The notes: generated from the sequence alone by a model not told the origin. A stretch of DNA of 64,000 nucleotides from an uncultured Mogibacterium sp. (GCF_938041965.1 NZ_CALISE010000014.1:1-64000), one strand, 5' to 3'; counted from the stretch's first letter, positions 16,378 through 25,944 are shown. A program made the numbers and translations.

Positions 16378-16404
16378 AACATTTTATTTAAGGAGGTAAT
16401 GTTG

Positions 16405-16617
16405 ATGGCTAAAGGTAGAGTTGAAATCAATGCTGAAGCTTGCAAATCTTGCCAGTATTGCGTGATTTCATGTCCAAAGAAAGTCCTCGTTATCGGTGAG
16501 AATGTTAACTCAAAGGGTTACCCTTATTCAGTTGCAGCTACACCAGAGGATTGCATCGGTTGCGCAATGTGCGCACAGATATGTCCAGAGGACTGTATTG
16601 AGGTTTGGAGAGATTAG
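16405..16617 (+). CDS. 2-oxoacid:ferredoxin oxidoreductase, ferredoxin (delta) subunit
   Basis: The 70-residue product holds two [4Fe-4S] motifs, CKSCQYCVISCP and CIGCAMCAQICP, as in the delta subunit of VOR/KOR/POR enzymes. It passes electrons from the catalytic subunits to free ferredoxin. The start at 16405 is used because AGGAGG at 16391-16396 has proper spacing to it. The ATG at 16399 would be too close. Confidence 0.9.
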   Translation: MAKGRVEINAEACKSCQYCVISCPKKVLVIGENVNSKGYPYSVAATPEDCIGCAMCAQICPEDCIEVWRD

Positions 16618-16631
16618 TAAGGAGGAGCAAT

Positions 16632-17711
16632 ATGGCAGAACGTGTATTTATGAAAGGCTGCGAAGCGATTGCAGAGGCAGCTGTAAGAGCAGGATGTCGT
16701 TTCTTTGCTGGTTATCCAATCACACCACAGAACGAAATTCCTGAGTATATGGCAAGAAGAATGCCAGAAGTAGGTGGAAGCTTTGTACAGGGTGAATCCG
16801 AGGTTGCATCTGTAAATATGCTTTACGGTGCTGTTTCGACTGGAATCAGAGCGATGAGCTCTTCGTCCAGCTGCGGAATTAGCTTGTACTCAGAGGGTAT
16901 CTCCTTCTGCGCATCAGCTAGACTACCAGCAGTATATGTAAACGTGCAGAGAGGTGGTCCTGGAATCGGTGCTATCCAGCCAGCTCAGCAGGATTACCTT
17001 CAGGCAACAAAGGCTTCTGGTAATGGTGGTTTCAGAATGATCGTACTCGCTCCAGCAACTGTTCAGGAGTGCGTAGATATGGTATATAAGGCATTTGACT
17101 ATGCTGAGAGAGATCAGAATCCTGTACTCATCCTCACAGATGGAGTTATGGGAACAATCATGGAGCCAGTGGTTCTTCCTCCAATGAAGACACCAGAAGA
17201 AATTGCAGAACTGAGAGATGCATTCAACTACAGAGCTATCGTAGGTCACCCAGTAGGTGAGAACGCATTCTGTAGACCTGGTTCTGTTGGAACAGGACAG
17301 GAAGCTGTTAATATCGAAGCAGATAAGCTCTACAGAACTTGGGATAAGGACGTTGAGTACGAGGAGCTTGAGACAGAGGATGCTGAGATCATCATCGCAG
17401 CATACGGAATCTCCGCTCGTATCGGAAAGGTTGTCGTAAGAGAGCTAAGAAAAGAAGGAGTTAAGATTGGTATGATAAGACCTATCAAGCTTTCTCCGTT
17501 CCCATATGAAGCATTTGAGAACCTAGACTTCAACAGAGTAAAGGGTATTCTCGATGTTGAGATGTCCATTCCTGCTCAGATGAGATGGGATGTGGATCAT
17601 GCAGTTAAGGGCAGAACAGTTATCAAGGAGTGCCTAAGATCCGGTGGTCAGCTTCTGACTAATGATCAGGTAATGGAAGCTGCTCGTGAACTGATTAAGG
17701 AGGTACTATAG
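16632..17711 (+). CDS. vorB: 2-oxoacid:ferredoxin oxidoreductase, alpha subunit (VorB-like)
   Basis: The 359-residue subunit carries the GYPITPQNEIPEYMARRMPE start and FVQGESEVASVNMLYGAV of the pyrimidine-binding/transketolase-like domain. A C-terminal domain begins near IIIAAYGISARIGKVVVREL. This organisation fits the family annotated as 3-methyl-2-oxobutanoate dehydrogenase VorB. The enzyme oxidatively decarboxylates branched-chain 2-oxoacids to acyl-CoA with reduction of ferredoxin, or works in reverse. Start 16632 follows AAGGAGGA. Codon use is strongly biased compared with neighbours, suggesting high expression. 2-Oxoglutarate as substrate cannot be excluded. Confidence 0.88.
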   Translation: MAERVFMKGCEAIAEAAVRAGCRFFAGYPITPQNEIPEYMARRMPEVGGSFVQGESEVASVNMLYGAVSTGIRAMSSSSSCGISLYSEGISFCASARLPAVYVNVQRGGPGIGAIQPAQQDYLQATKASGNGGFRMIVLAPATVQECVDMVYKAFDYAERDQNPVLILTDGVMGTIMEPVVLPPMKTPEEIAELRDAFNYRAIVGHPVGENAFCRPGSVGTGQEAVNIEADKLYRTWDKDVEYEELETEDAEIIIAAYGISARIGKVVVRELRKEGVKIGMIRPIKLSPFPYEAFENLDFNRVKGILDVEMSIPAQMRWDVDHAVKGRTVIKECLRSGGQLLTNDQVMEAARELIKEVL

Positions 17712-18464
17712 ATGGCAAAAGTTTATTCAAGAACTAAGGGAATTCTTCCTGATACAGTATCCGGATTTTGTCCAGGATGCATGCACGGTACAGTGCATAA
17801 GCTAATCGGTGAAGCGGCAGAAGAACTAGGCAAGCTCGATAAGCTCGTTAGAGTTGAGGGTGTAGGCTGCTGCGGACTCGGTCAGTTCTACGTTGCTCAC
17901 GATGCTACTATCGCTGCTCACGGAAGAGCTTGTGCTGTAGCTACAGGAATCAAGAGATCGTCCCCTGATTCACTTGTATACACATATCAGGGCGATGGAG
18001 ACCTTGCTTCCATCGGACTTGCAGAGACTATGTCAGCTGCTAACAGAGGAGAGAACTTTACAGTAATCTTCGTTAACAACGGAATTTACGGTATGACTGG
18101 TGGTCAGATGGCGCCAACAACTCTTATCGGCATGAACTCCACAACTACACCAGAGGGCAGAGAGCCGGATCTTCACGGATATCCAATGCACATCGTTGAA
18201 ATTCTCAACCAGCTAACAGCTCCTTACTATCTAGAAAGAGTTTCTTGTAACACTCCTCAGAACGTGATCAAGGCTCGTAAGGCAATTAAGAAGGCATTCC
18301 AGTATCAGCTCGAGGGCAAGGGATTCTCACTTGTAGAGATCGTTACATCTTGTCCAACAAACTGGGGAATGAGCACACTTGATTCGCTGAAGTTCCTCGA
18401 GAAGGATATGTTTGATGAGTACCCTCTAGGTCTCGTTAGAGACAAGGGCTCAGAAGCTAAATAG
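17712..18464 (+). CDS. 2-oxoacid:ferredoxin oxidoreductase, beta (TPP-binding) subunit
   Basis: The 250-residue subunit binds thiamine diphosphate. It shows FCPGCMHG at the N-terminus (cluster-ligand cysteines) and the TPP/Mg motif GDGDLASIGLAE followed by VNNGIYGMTGGQMAPTT. It starts directly after the alpha subunit stop codon with GGAGG upstream, so the two are translationally coupled. Together with the alpha, gamma and delta subunits it makes the catalytic core. Confidence 0.93.
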   Translation: MAKVYSRTKGILPDTVSGFCPGCMHGTVHKLIGEAAEELGKLDKLVRVEGVGCCGLGQFYVAHDATIAAHGRACAVATGIKRSSPDSLVYTYQGDGDLASIGLAETMSAANRGENFTVIFVNNGIYGMTGGQMAPTTLIGMNSTTTPEGREPDLHGYPMHIVEILNQLTAPYYLERVSCNTPQNVIKARKAIKKAFQYQLEGKGFSLVEIVTSCPTNWGMSTLDSLKFLEKDMFDEYPLGLVRDKGSEAK

Positions 18465-18475
18465 GGAGGTTTAGA

Positions 18476-19024
18476 ATGGAAAGAAATTTGATGATTGCCG
18501 GATTCGGCGGACAGGGTGTAATGACCATGGGAAAGCTTCTTTCGGAAGCTACATGTCAGTCAACAGACCTTAACGTAACATTCTTCCCTTCTTATGGCGC
18601 AGCTATGAGAGGTGGTACAGCAAACTGCTACGTTGTAATTTCTGATGATGAAATCGGTGCACCTGTATCTAACAGTGTAGATGACCTTGTTGTAATGAAT
18701 GGACCTTCACTACACAAGTTCCTTCCAACTCTTAAGAAGGGTGGTACATTGTTCATTAACAGCTCAATCGTAAAGGATCCAATTGATAGAGATGACATCA
18801 CTGTGGTATCTGTTCCAGTTACAGAGATGGCTCTCGAGATGGGTAACCCAAGAGTTCTTAACATCATTATGCTTGGAGCTTACATCGGATACTCTAATGC
18901 AGTACCTGAGCAGGTTATTTATGATGGAATTCACCACAAGTTTGAGCACAAGCCAAAGGTAATTCCACTAAATGATAAGGCTTTCAAGACAGGTCTTGAT
19001 ATTGGTGCTGAGGCTAGACAGTAA
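18476..19024 (+). CDS. 2-oxoacid:ferredoxin oxidoreductase, gamma subunit
   Basis: The 182-residue protein begins with AGFGGQGVMTMGKLLSEA, the hallmark of gamma subunits, and includes FFPSYGAAMRGGTANCYVVIS. It completes a four-subunit enzyme with the delta, alpha and beta genes just upstream. GGGAGG lies 7 bases before the ATG. The operon ends at a strong terminator. Confidence 0.93.
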   Translation: MERNLMIAGFGGQGVMTMGKLLSEATCQSTDLNVTFFPSYGAAMRGGTANCYVVISDDEIGAPVSNSVDDLVVMNGPSLHKFLPTLKKGGTLFINSSIVKDPIDRDDITVVSVPVTEMALEMGNPRVLNIIMLGAYIGYSNAVPEQVIYDGIHHKFEHKPKVIPLNDKAFKTGLDIGAEARQ

Positions 19025-19076
19025 TGGCATACGCTAGGTAATGGGCGTATATTGATAATCCATAAAGTATGAGGAG

Positions 19077-19110
19077 AGATGGCTGAATTTCAGCCATCTT
19101 TTCTTTTTTT
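19077..19110 (+). terminator. terminator of the oxidoreductase operon
   Basis: A 10-bp stem (agatggctga / tcagccatct) with a 3-base loop is followed by tttcttttttt. This is a textbook intrinsic terminator. Confidence 0.9.
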
Positions 19111-19200
19111 GAAAAAAATTAAAATTTTAATCTGAAGCTTCTTAGCGTTGAAATTCAGCTATTTTTAAAGCAAAAAAAGAATTGCACACAAAACTTTCAC

Positions 19201-19229
19201 TTGACGAAAGCAGCTGAGGCAAATAAAAT
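19201..19229 (+). promoter_or_regulatory. promoter of the fatty-acid synthesis operon
   Basis: TTGACG at 19201-19206 and TAAAAT at 19224-19229 are spaced by 17 bases. Transcription would begin at about 19236, just before a long dyad. Confidence 0.65.
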
Positions 19230-19244
19230 AGTAAAAAAATAATA

Positions 19245-19274
19245 GATAAAATTATTTAACTAAATTATTTTATC
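19245..19274 (+). promoter_or_regulatory. long dyad, candidate operator for the FabT-like MarR regulator
   Basis: gataaaattattta-AC-taaattattttatc is a 14-2-14 inverted repeat with one mismatched pair. It lies just after the predicted transcription start of the fatty-acid operon and before acpP. MarR proteins bind such AT-rich dyads, and a MarR gene ends the same cluster (28385-28846). Confidence 0.5.
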
Positions 19275-19309
19275 AAATACAGAGATTAAAAGAAAAAGGA
19301 GTAAATGAT

Positions 19310-19537
19310 ATGACTTTTGAACAGCTAAAGGAACTAATTTGTGAGAATTTTGGTGTTAGTGAGGATAAGGTAACTGAGACCGCAGATCTTCAGGAGGATT
19401 TAAAGCTTGATTCATTAGATGCTGTAGAGCTTTCGATGATGATGGAAGAAGCTCACGGAGTTTCAATTCCAGAGGAGAAATTCCCAGAGTGCAAGACTAT
19501 TGCAGATGTACTGAAGTTCGCAAATGGTGGTAACTAA
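19310..19537 (+). CDS. acpP: acyl carrier protein
   Basis: The 75-residue acidic protein has the phosphopantetheine attachment motif LDSLDAVEL with the modified serine at about residue 38. It carries growing acyl chains between the Fab enzymes. It is the first gene of the fatty-acid operon, with AAAGGAG upstream. A second acyl carrier protein is encoded at 49706-49933 away from the cluster. Confidence 0.95.
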   Translation: MTFEQLKELICENFGVSEDKVTETADLQEDLKLDSLDAVELSMMMEEAHGVSIPEEKFPECKTIADVLKFANGGN

Positions 19538-19539
19538 TT

Positions 19540-20076
19540 ATGGAAAAGTATTTGGAGCTAACCGAGAGGCTAGTTGGCGTGTTCGACCGTAGTAGTAGTG
19601 ACTATTTAGAAATTAAGATATCGGACTACGCTTTAACTCTTAAGAAAGGTTCGTCTGTATGTGCAGTACCATCAGTGCCAGTGACCGAAGTAGTAGCACC
19701 TGCAGTATCCCTGCAGCCTATCGCTCCTGCTTCGTCATCGGCTGTGCAGACAAGAGCCGTAGCAGAGGCTAATGATGTGTCTAACTTAGAAGCATCAGTG
19801 CCTGCTAAGGAGGTAGCTACAGCCTCTCTTAATACAGAAGTTGTAAAATCACCGATTGTAGGAGTGTTCTACGCAGCAAAAGATCCTAGTTCACCTCCGT
19901 TCGTAAAGGTCGGAGATACTGTGAAGAAAGGTGATGTGCTCTGCATCCTGGAATCGATGAAGATGATGAATGAGATTAGATCTGATTATGATGGTGTAAT
20001 CAAAGAGATTAAGTGCAAGAACGAAGAACTTGTGGAGTTTGATCAGGTTATGTTTGTGCTGGAGAAGGGTGAATGA
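19540..20076 (+). CDS. accB: biotin carboxyl carrier protein of acetyl-CoA carboxylase
   Basis: The 178-residue product has an N-terminal domain (LEIKISDYALTLKKG), an Ala/Pro/Val/Ser-rich linker (about 50-105) and a C-terminal biotinyl domain. The latter contains ILESMKMMNEI, in which the lysine receives biotin. It carries CO2 from AccC to the AccDA transferase. It starts 2 bases after the acpP stop and overlaps accC by ATGA. The ligase that would modify it is encoded at 28847-29635. Confidence 0.94.
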   Translation: MEKYLELTERLVGVFDRSSSDYLEIKISDYALTLKKGSSVCAVPSVPVTEVVAPAVSLQPIAPASSSAVQTRAVAEANDVSNLEASVPAKEVATASLNTEVVKSPIVGVFYAAKDPSSPPFVKVGDTVKKGDVLCILESMKMMNEIRSDYDGVIKEIKCKNEELVEFDQVMFVLEKGE

Positions 20077-21443
20077 TTAGAAAGGTCTTAATAGCTAATC
20101 GCGGAGAGATTGCGCTGAGCATACAGAGAAATTGTAATGAAATGGGCGTCGAGACCGTTGCGGTTTATTCAGATGTAGATAAAGGCCAACCGGCGATATA
20201 TTTGGCGGATCAGTCAATATGTATCGGGTCAGGAAAGAGTTCTGCATCATACCTAAATGTTGCGAATATCTTGACTGCTGCGATCGAGTCGGGCTGCGAG
20301 GCTATCCATCCTGGATATGGTTTTCTTGCTGAAAATGGCGATTTTGCAGAAAAAGTAGAAGCCTGTGGACTTAAACTCATAGGACCATCGTCGAAGGTAA
20401 TTAATCTTATGGGTAATAAGCTTTCCGCAAGAAACCTCATGGAAGAGAGCGGGGTTCCCGTTGTGCCCGGATGTAATGATGTAGTCCGTGATGAGGAGCA
20501 GCTCTACAGGATTGCTGATGAGATTGGTTATCCAGTCCTTCTAAAGGCATCAGCTGGTGGCGGTGGAAAAGGTATGCGCAGAATCTATAAGCGTGAAGAT
20601 CTCGTTACTGGCTGGGAACTAACAAGGAGGGAGGCAAAGGCATCATTTGCAAACGATGATATCTATATTGAGAAGCTAATTGAGAATCCTAGACATATCG
20701 AGATTCAGATACTTGCGGATAGCCTCGGAAATGTGGTGTACCTACCAGAGAGGGACTGCAGTATCCAGAGAAACAACCAAAAGATTATCGAGGAGAGCCC
20801 TAGCAGAGCTAACAGCGACTTACTGGAAAAGATGTATGAGTCTGCCGTGATGTGTGCGAAGGCGTGTGGTTACGAAGGTACAGGAACTGTAGAGTTCATA
20901 GTAGATAAATACGACAATTATTATTTTATGGAGATGAACACGAGGATTCAGGTTGAGTATCCGGTAACAGAGATGGTCACGGGAATTAACCTGATTAAGG
21001 AGCAGATCAGGATTGCCTCGGGACTTCCTCTATCTGTAAAGCAGGAGGATGTAGCAGCTAATGGTCATGCGATTGAGGTTAGAGTTAATGCTCAGAATCC
21101 TTATGATGACTTCAGGCCAAGCTGTGGGGAGATAAGCTTCTTTTTACCTCCAGGTGGTCTCGATACGAGATTTGAGACCGCACTATATCAAGGTGCAAAA
21201 ATACTGCCATTCTATGATTCTATGATGGCAAAGCTGATCGTAAAGGGAAGCACACGAATGGATGCTATAAAGAAGCTTAGACGTGCAGTTTCTGAGACGA
21301 TTATAGATGGTGTCCCAACTAACCTAGGATTTATCTATGCGATACTGTATGACAAGGATTTTATCCTTGGGAACATTGATACAAATTATGTTGCTCACAA
21401 GGAAGCTGAGCTTCTGGAAAGCATGCATGTAACGGGAGAATAG
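20073..21443 (+). CDS. accC: biotin carboxylase subunit of acetyl-CoA carboxylase
   Basis: The 456-residue enzyme carboxylates the biotin of AccB using ATP and bicarbonate. It opens with IRKVLIANRGEIALSI and has the HPGYGFLAEN loop and the ATP-grasp glycine-rich loop KASAGGGGKGMR. EMNTRIQVEYPVTEMVTG supplies the catalytic residues. Length and motifs are normal. The start codon overlaps the accB stop. Confidence 0.96.
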   Translation: MIRKVLIANRGEIALSIQRNCNEMGVETVAVYSDVDKGQPAIYLADQSICIGSGKSSASYLNVANILTAAIESGCEAIHPGYGFLAENGDFAEKVEACGLKLIGPSSKVINLMGNKLSARNLMEESGVPVVPGCNDVVRDEEQLYRIADEIGYPVLLKASAGGGGKGMRRIYKREDLVTGWELTRREAKASFANDDIYIEKLIENPRHIEIQILADSLGNVVYLPERDCSIQRNNQKIIEESPSRANSDLLEKMYESAVMCAKACGYEGTGTVEFIVDKYDNYYFMEMNTRIQVEYPVTEMVTGINLIKEQIRIASGLPLSVKQEDVAANGHAIEVRVNAQNPYDDFRPSCGEISFFLPPGGLDTRFETALYQGAKILPFYDSMMAKLIVKGSTRMDAIKKLRRAVSETIIDGVPTNLGFIYAILYDKDFILGNIDTNYVAHKEAELLESMHVTGE

Positions 21444-21449
21444 CAGAAA

Positions 21450-22337
21450 ATGGGAAGCTTAAATAAGCGAAAAAATCTATTGTCCGCAATTAAGAGTATA
21501 AGAGGCGGGAGCAAGCAGGATCAGGTTAGGCGTGAGCCTCGAAGAGCGCTTCCCGACCTTTTTCTTAAGTGTGAAGGGTGTAAGTCAGTAATCGACTACA
21601 AGGAGTTCTTAGAACATCTTAAGATATGCCCAGAGTGCGGATATCACATGAAGATGAACGGACATGAGCGCTTCGAGTACCTCATGGATGAGGGATATGA
21701 AAAAATCAGTTTTGGTAGCGAGCTAAAAGACCCAATTTCTTTTCCTAAGTATGATGAAAAGCGTGCTAAGGAAGAAAAGAAGTCGGGGCTTAATGAGGCT
21801 GTTTCTATCGTTAAGGGTACGATAGAAGGGAAGCCTGTTTTAGTGGCGGTGCTTGAACTTCAATATATGATGGGAAGCCTTGGTACATACGTGGGCGAAG
21901 AGCTGACTAAGATGTTCGAATATGCGATTAGTAATGATCTTCCAGTTATTATCTTTTCAGCTTCGGGTGGAGCTAGAATGCAGGAGGGGATTTTTTCTCT
22001 CATGCAGATGGCCAAGACGAGTGCTGCTATCGGAAAGTTTCAAGATGCGGGATTGCTCTATATAAGCGTTTTGACAAACCCTACCACAGGAGGAGTATCA
22101 GCGAGCTTCGCGTCCCTGGGGGACATCATCATAGCTGAGCCTAATGCGCTTATAGGATTTGCAGGACCAAGAGTAATTGAGCAGACAATCAAAAAGAAGC
22201 TGCCAAAAGGGTTCCAAAGAGCTGAGAAACTTGAGGAATGTGGTTTTGTAGATATTATTTGCGAAAGAGAGAGCCAGCGTAGACTGATTGCTAAGCTGCT
22301 CAAGCACCATGTGAAGATTGGAGCAAAATATGAGTAA
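21450..22337 (+). CDS. accD: acetyl-CoA carboxylase carboxyltransferase beta subunit
   Basis: The 295-residue subunit has the N-terminal four-cysteine zinc ribbon (CEGC...CPECGYH) and the crotonase-like transferase domain with SASGGARMQEG and NPTTGGVSASFA. With AccA it transfers the carboxyl group from biotin to acetyl-CoA, giving malonyl-CoA. Its last codons overlap the start of accA. Confidence 0.95.
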   Translation: MGSLNKRKNLLSAIKSIRGGSKQDQVRREPRRALPDLFLKCEGCKSVIDYKEFLEHLKICPECGYHMKMNGHERFEYLMDEGYEKISFGSELKDPISFPKYDEKRAKEEKKSGLNEAVSIVKGTIEGKPVLVAVLELQYMMGSLGTYVGEELTKMFEYAISNDLPVIIFSASGGARMQEGIFSLMQMAKTSAAIGKFQDAGLLYISVLTNPTTGGVSASFASLGDIIIAEPNALIGFAGPRVIEQTIKKKLPKGFQRAEKLEECGFVDIICERESQRRLIAKLLKHHVKIGAKYE

Positions 22338-23100
22338 TGCTTATGAAATAGTTAAGAAGGCAAGATCTAGCAACAGGCTTAGATCTAAAGAGGTTATCGA
22401 AAGGCTTTTCGAAGACATAGTCTACCTTAAGGGTGACAGGTGCTTCGGGGACTCCAAAACGATAATCGGTGGAATCGGATCATTTGAGGAAAGACCGGTT
22501 ACCTTTATCGGAATTCAGAAGGGGCGCGGTATTGAAGAGGGAGTAGAGACAAACTTCGGAATGCCGATGCCTGAAGGCTATCGTAAGGCTATGAGGTTAA
22601 TGGATCAGGCTGAAAAATTCAGAAGACCTGTAATTACATTTATAGACACACCAGGTGCATATCCGGGTGTAGGTGCAGAAGAGCGTGGACAGTTTGAAGC
22701 TATAGCGTCTTCACTAGAGAAGATGTCGATACTGACAGTCCCCGTAATTGCAGTGGTTATAGGTGAAGGCGGATCTGGTGGTGCGTTAGCCCTATCTGTA
22801 GCTAACAAGATATTTATGTTTAAAAATGCCGTGTATTCGATTCTTTCACCCGAAGGTTTTGCATCAATTCTATGGAAGGATGCAGGGCTTGCCGAAAAGG
22901 CTGCTGATGTAATGAAAATCACATCACAGGATTTATATGACTTCGGAATTGTAGACGAAATCATAGATGAGAATGGGGATAAGGTAAACTTTACACAGCT
23001 TAGAAATTTGATTTCAACTGAGCTTCAGTCCTTGTCTGACATGACTGGCGAGGAGATTAGAGAGCGCAGATACGATAAATTTAGAGAGATTAGAGGATAA
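22330..23100 (+). CDS. accA: acetyl-CoA carboxylase carboxyltransferase alpha subunit
   Basis: The 256-residue subunit shows FGMPMPEGYRKAMRLM, DTPGAYPGVGAEERGQ and IGEGGSGGALAL, all typical of AccA. It lacks the long N-terminal segment of the E. coli protein, as is common in Firmicutes. ATG 22330 was chosen over a TTG at 22318. It overlaps accD by 8 bases, consistent with coupled synthesis of the two transferase subunits. Confidence 0.95.
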   Translation: MSNAYEIVKKARSSNRLRSKEVIERLFEDIVYLKGDRCFGDSKTIIGGIGSFEERPVTFIGIQKGRGIEEGVETNFGMPMPEGYRKAMRLMDQAEKFRRPVITFIDTPGAYPGVGAEERGQFEAIASSLEKMSILTVPVIAVVIGEGGSGGALALSVANKIFMFKNAVYSILSPEGFASILWKDAGLAEKAADVMKITSQDLYDFGIVDEIIDENGDKVNFTQLRNLISTELQSLSDMTGEEIRERRYDKFREIRG

Positions 23101-23101
23101 G

Positions 23102-23995
23102 ATGGGACTTAAAGTTAAGGACATTAAGAGCTTGACTAGAGGAGTTAAGCGTAGCAATAAGTACTATGAAGAAAGACTCGATACGACTGATGAGTGGATT
23201 CTAACTCGTACGGGGATTGAAAATCGCTACATAACGGAGGAAACTCCGTCAGAGATGGCTAAGGAACTCGCTGACCAACTTGAATTCGATCGAGATAAGG
23301 TAAAGGCGCTTATCGTCGCATCTTTCTCGAGTGACGTTAGGATTCCTTCGATTGCGGGTATACTCCACAAGAGATTAGAACTTAATAATAGCTGTTTTTC
23401 TGTAGACATTAATGCTGCCTGTGCAGGTTTTGTATCGGCTATGATTATGGCTGAGCGCATGCTTAATCCTGGAGAAGAGGCTATTCTCGTTGCCAGTGAG
23501 CAGGTTAGCAGATATATAGACTTTAACGACAGAGGAATAGCCGTACTGTTTGGAGATGGGTGCGCAGGCATTGTAGTTGAGAAGAACGATAAGCTGTGGC
23601 TGAGCGATGCAAGTACTTATGGAGATGACCGGGTAATAGTAATGGACGACAATGATTTCATCCAGATGAATGGTCAAGAGGTATTCAAATTTGCGATAAG
23701 TAAAGTCCCAGAATCTCTTGAGCGCCTACTCGAGAGAGCAAATCTCACTGGAGCCGATATAGATTATGTCGCTGCTCATCAAGCTAATGTGCGGATACTA
23801 GAGCAGATTTCGAAGAGAACTGGAATAGACGAGGATAAGGTCCTAAAGAATATAAGAGAACGAGGAAATACCTCGGCAGCATCTGTTCCAACACTTTTAT
23901 ACGATTATAGAGATAAGTTTAAAGATGGGGATAAGGTTCTGTTCACGGCTTTTGGAGCGGGGCTAATTGTTAATTCAGTACTGATGGAGTGGTAG
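23102..23995 (+). CDS. fabH: beta-ketoacyl-ACP synthase III
   Basis: FabH condenses acetyl-CoA (or a branched starter) with malonyl-ACP to begin chain synthesis. The catalytic triad is visible: Cys in INAACAGF, His in AAHQANVRI and Asn in ERGNTSAASVP. At 297 residues it is about 20 shorter than usual, because the N-terminal strand region before TTDEWILTRTGI is reduced. The active-site parts are complete, so it should work. The oxidoreductase at 16405-19024 could supply branched starters. Confidence 0.93.
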   Translation: MGLKVKDIKSLTRGVKRSNKYYEERLDTTDEWILTRTGIENRYITEETPSEMAKELADQLEFDRDKVKALIVASFSSDVRIPSIAGILHKRLELNNSCFSVDINAACAGFVSAMIMAERMLNPGEEAILVASEQVSRYIDFNDRGIAVLFGDGCAGIVVEKNDKLWLSDASTYGDDRVIVMDDNDFIQMNGQEVFKFAISKVPESLERLLERANLTGADIDYVAAHQANVRILEQISKRTGIDEDKVLKNIRERGNTSAASVPTLLYDYRDKFKDGDKVLFTAFGAGLIVNSVLMEW

Positions 23996-23997
23996 AT

Positions 23998-24921
23998 ATG
24001 AACTTAGATAAATTACTAAATATTAAATATCCAATAATTCAGGGAGGAATGGCGAATATAACAGATGGGAAATTTGCAGCTGCTGTATCTAATGCCGGAG
24101 CTCTAGGAACGATTGGATCGGGCGGCATGAAAGCTGATGTACTTGCCAAAGAAATTGACATATGTAAAGGTCTAACAGATAAGCCTTTTGCAGTAAATCT
24201 GATTATGTTCCGTTCAGATATTAAGGAGCTCGTTGAGGTTGTGTGCAGGGCGAAGGTTCCGTATGTAATCGCTGGAGCAGGTAGTCCTGGTCCATATATG
24301 GAGGACTTCCAAGCTGCCGGAATCAAGGTCATGCCGGTTATATCATCGCCACTTCAGATCAAGCGACTCGATAAGTTCGATGTATTTGCTTACATTGCAG
24401 AGGGAATGGAAGCAGGGGGTCATATCGGAGAGATGACGACTATGACTCTAATATATCAGGTAGCAGGTGTAACTGATAAGCCGATAATTGCAGGTGGAGG
24501 AATCGGATCGGGAGCACAGATGCTAGCTGCAGAAGTGCTGGGAGCTGAAGGTGTTCAAATCGGAACAGCTTTTCTGTTCACCGATGAGGTTCCGGTTCAC
24601 CAGAACTATAAGGATTTGCTGATTCATACTGAATCTCATCGCATTACATCGATCGGGAATCTAAATGGAAGACCTATGCGCCTTGTCAAGAATCCGATGA
24701 CCAGAGAGTTTAAGGAGCTTGAGAGGAGCGAGAGCGACAAGGAAGTACTTGAAGATTTCACGCTTGGTAGGCTAAGAAAAGCAGTATACGAAGGTGATGT
24801 AGATCAAGGCTCTGTTATGGCAGGATACACAGCTGCCCAGTTCGATAGGCTGTATTCAGTTCCTGAGCTACTTGAGAAATTGATGAGCGAATATCAGCTC
24901 GCAAAGAATAGCCTTAAATAG
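23998..24921 (+). CDS. fabK: enoyl-ACP reductase II (FMN-dependent)
   Basis: The 307-residue flavoprotein performs the last reduction of each elongation cycle. It resembles nitronate monooxygenases and has YPIIQGGMANI, AGAGSPGPYME, EAGGHIGEMTT with the catalytic histidine, and the FMN phosphate segment IAGGGIGSG. FabK replaces FabI in many Firmicutes and is insensitive to triclosan. Start 23998 lies 2 bases after the fabH stop. Confidence 0.93.
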   Translation: MNLDKLLNIKYPIIQGGMANITDGKFAAAVSNAGALGTIGSGGMKADVLAKEIDICKGLTDKPFAVNLIMFRSDIKELVEVVCRAKVPYVIAGAGSPGPYMEDFQAAGIKVMPVISSPLQIKRLDKFDVFAYIAEGMEAGGHIGEMTTMTLIYQVAGVTDKPIIAGGGIGSGAQMLAAEVLGAEGVQIGTAFLFTDEVPVHQNYKDLLIHTESHRITSIGNLNGRPMRLVKNPMTREFKELERSESDKEVLEDFTLGRLRKAVYEGDVDQGSVMAGYTAAQFDRLYSVPELLEKLMSEYQLAKNSLK

Positions 24922-24979
24922 AGAGGTCTATTTACATAAATGACAGTAAAGTGAATCTATCAAAGAAACAGAGGAAATA

Positions 24980-25903
24980 ATGGAAAATTTAGCAGTAATA
25001 TTCGCTGGACAGGGTTCGCAGTATGAGGGTATGGGCAGTAAGCTGTACGATAAATATCCTGAGATTAGAGGTATATATGACAGCCTGGGGAGAGAGCTCA
25101 CCGATATATCCTTCGGCGGTAGCATCGATGACATATCGAAGACTGAGAATCTCCAGCCCATAATGATTGCATTTCAGCTTGCCGTTTTAAAACTAATTCG
25201 TGCACATAAGCCTGAGCTCCTAAAGGGGCTTAAGTCAACATGCGGACTCAGCCTAGGTGAATATAGCGCACTCGCACTATCAGAAATAATCGATGAAGAT
25301 GATGCACTAAGACTTGTTGATATACGTGGCGCCCTGATGGGAAAAGCATCGGAGAATAGAAGTAGCAAAATGCTAGCAATTCTCAAGATGACTGAGGACG
25401 AAGTTAGAGAAGTTCTGCAGAGTCATCCCGAATTCGAGGGCAAGGTATATATCGCTAATATAAACAGCAGCCGGCAGATTATCGTATCGGGTGAAGGTTC
25501 TGCAATTGATGAACTTAAGGATTTTCTAAAGTCTAACAAGAAGCTTGCTAAACCTCTCTCGGTAAGTGGCGCATTTCATACTCCGTTTATGGAATCGGCT
25601 AGGTCTCCATTTATTGAAACGCTAGAAGAAACTTCATTTAGTTCACCAAAAATTTCATATTATCCAAATGTTACTGGCGAGAAGTACGATGGAACGCCGA
25701 TGGTCCATGTGTTATCGGAACAGATAGTGTCACCGGTGCTCCTTTACAAGACATTCAAAAATATGGTAGATGATGGTGTTACACGTTTTCTGGAAATTGG
25801 TCCAGGTGGTGTACTTTCTACAATCCTAGAGAGAGAATTTGAAGGTCTAGAGGTTAGCACGATTAAGAACGATGATGATTTGATTGAACTACTTGAAGCC
25901 TAG
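24980..25903 (+). CDS. fabD: malonyl-CoA:ACP transacylase
   Basis: The 307-residue enzyme moves malonate from CoA to ACP. It carries FAGQGSQYEGMG, the nucleophile motif GLSLGEYSAL with the active serine, the catalytic histidine in SGAFHTPFME, and the EIGPGGVLS end. It follows fabK after 58 bases with GAGGAA ahead of the ATG. Confidence 0.95.
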   Translation: MENLAVIFAGQGSQYEGMGSKLYDKYPEIRGIYDSLGRELTDISFGGSIDDISKTENLQPIMIAFQLAVLKLIRAHKPELLKGLKSTCGLSLGEYSALALSEIIDEDDALRLVDIRGALMGKASENRSSKMLAILKMTEDEVREVLQSHPEFEGKVYIANINSSRQIIVSGEGSAIDELKDFLKSNKKLAKPLSVSGAFHTPFMESARSPFIETLEETSFSSPKISYYPNVTGEKYDGTPMVHVLSEQIVSPVLLYKTFKNMVDDGVTRFLEIGPGGVLSTILEREFEGLEVSTIKNDDDLIELLEA

Positions 25904-25944
25904 GCCAAGTGTTCAAATTCTTAGAAATAAAAAGGAGTATATGT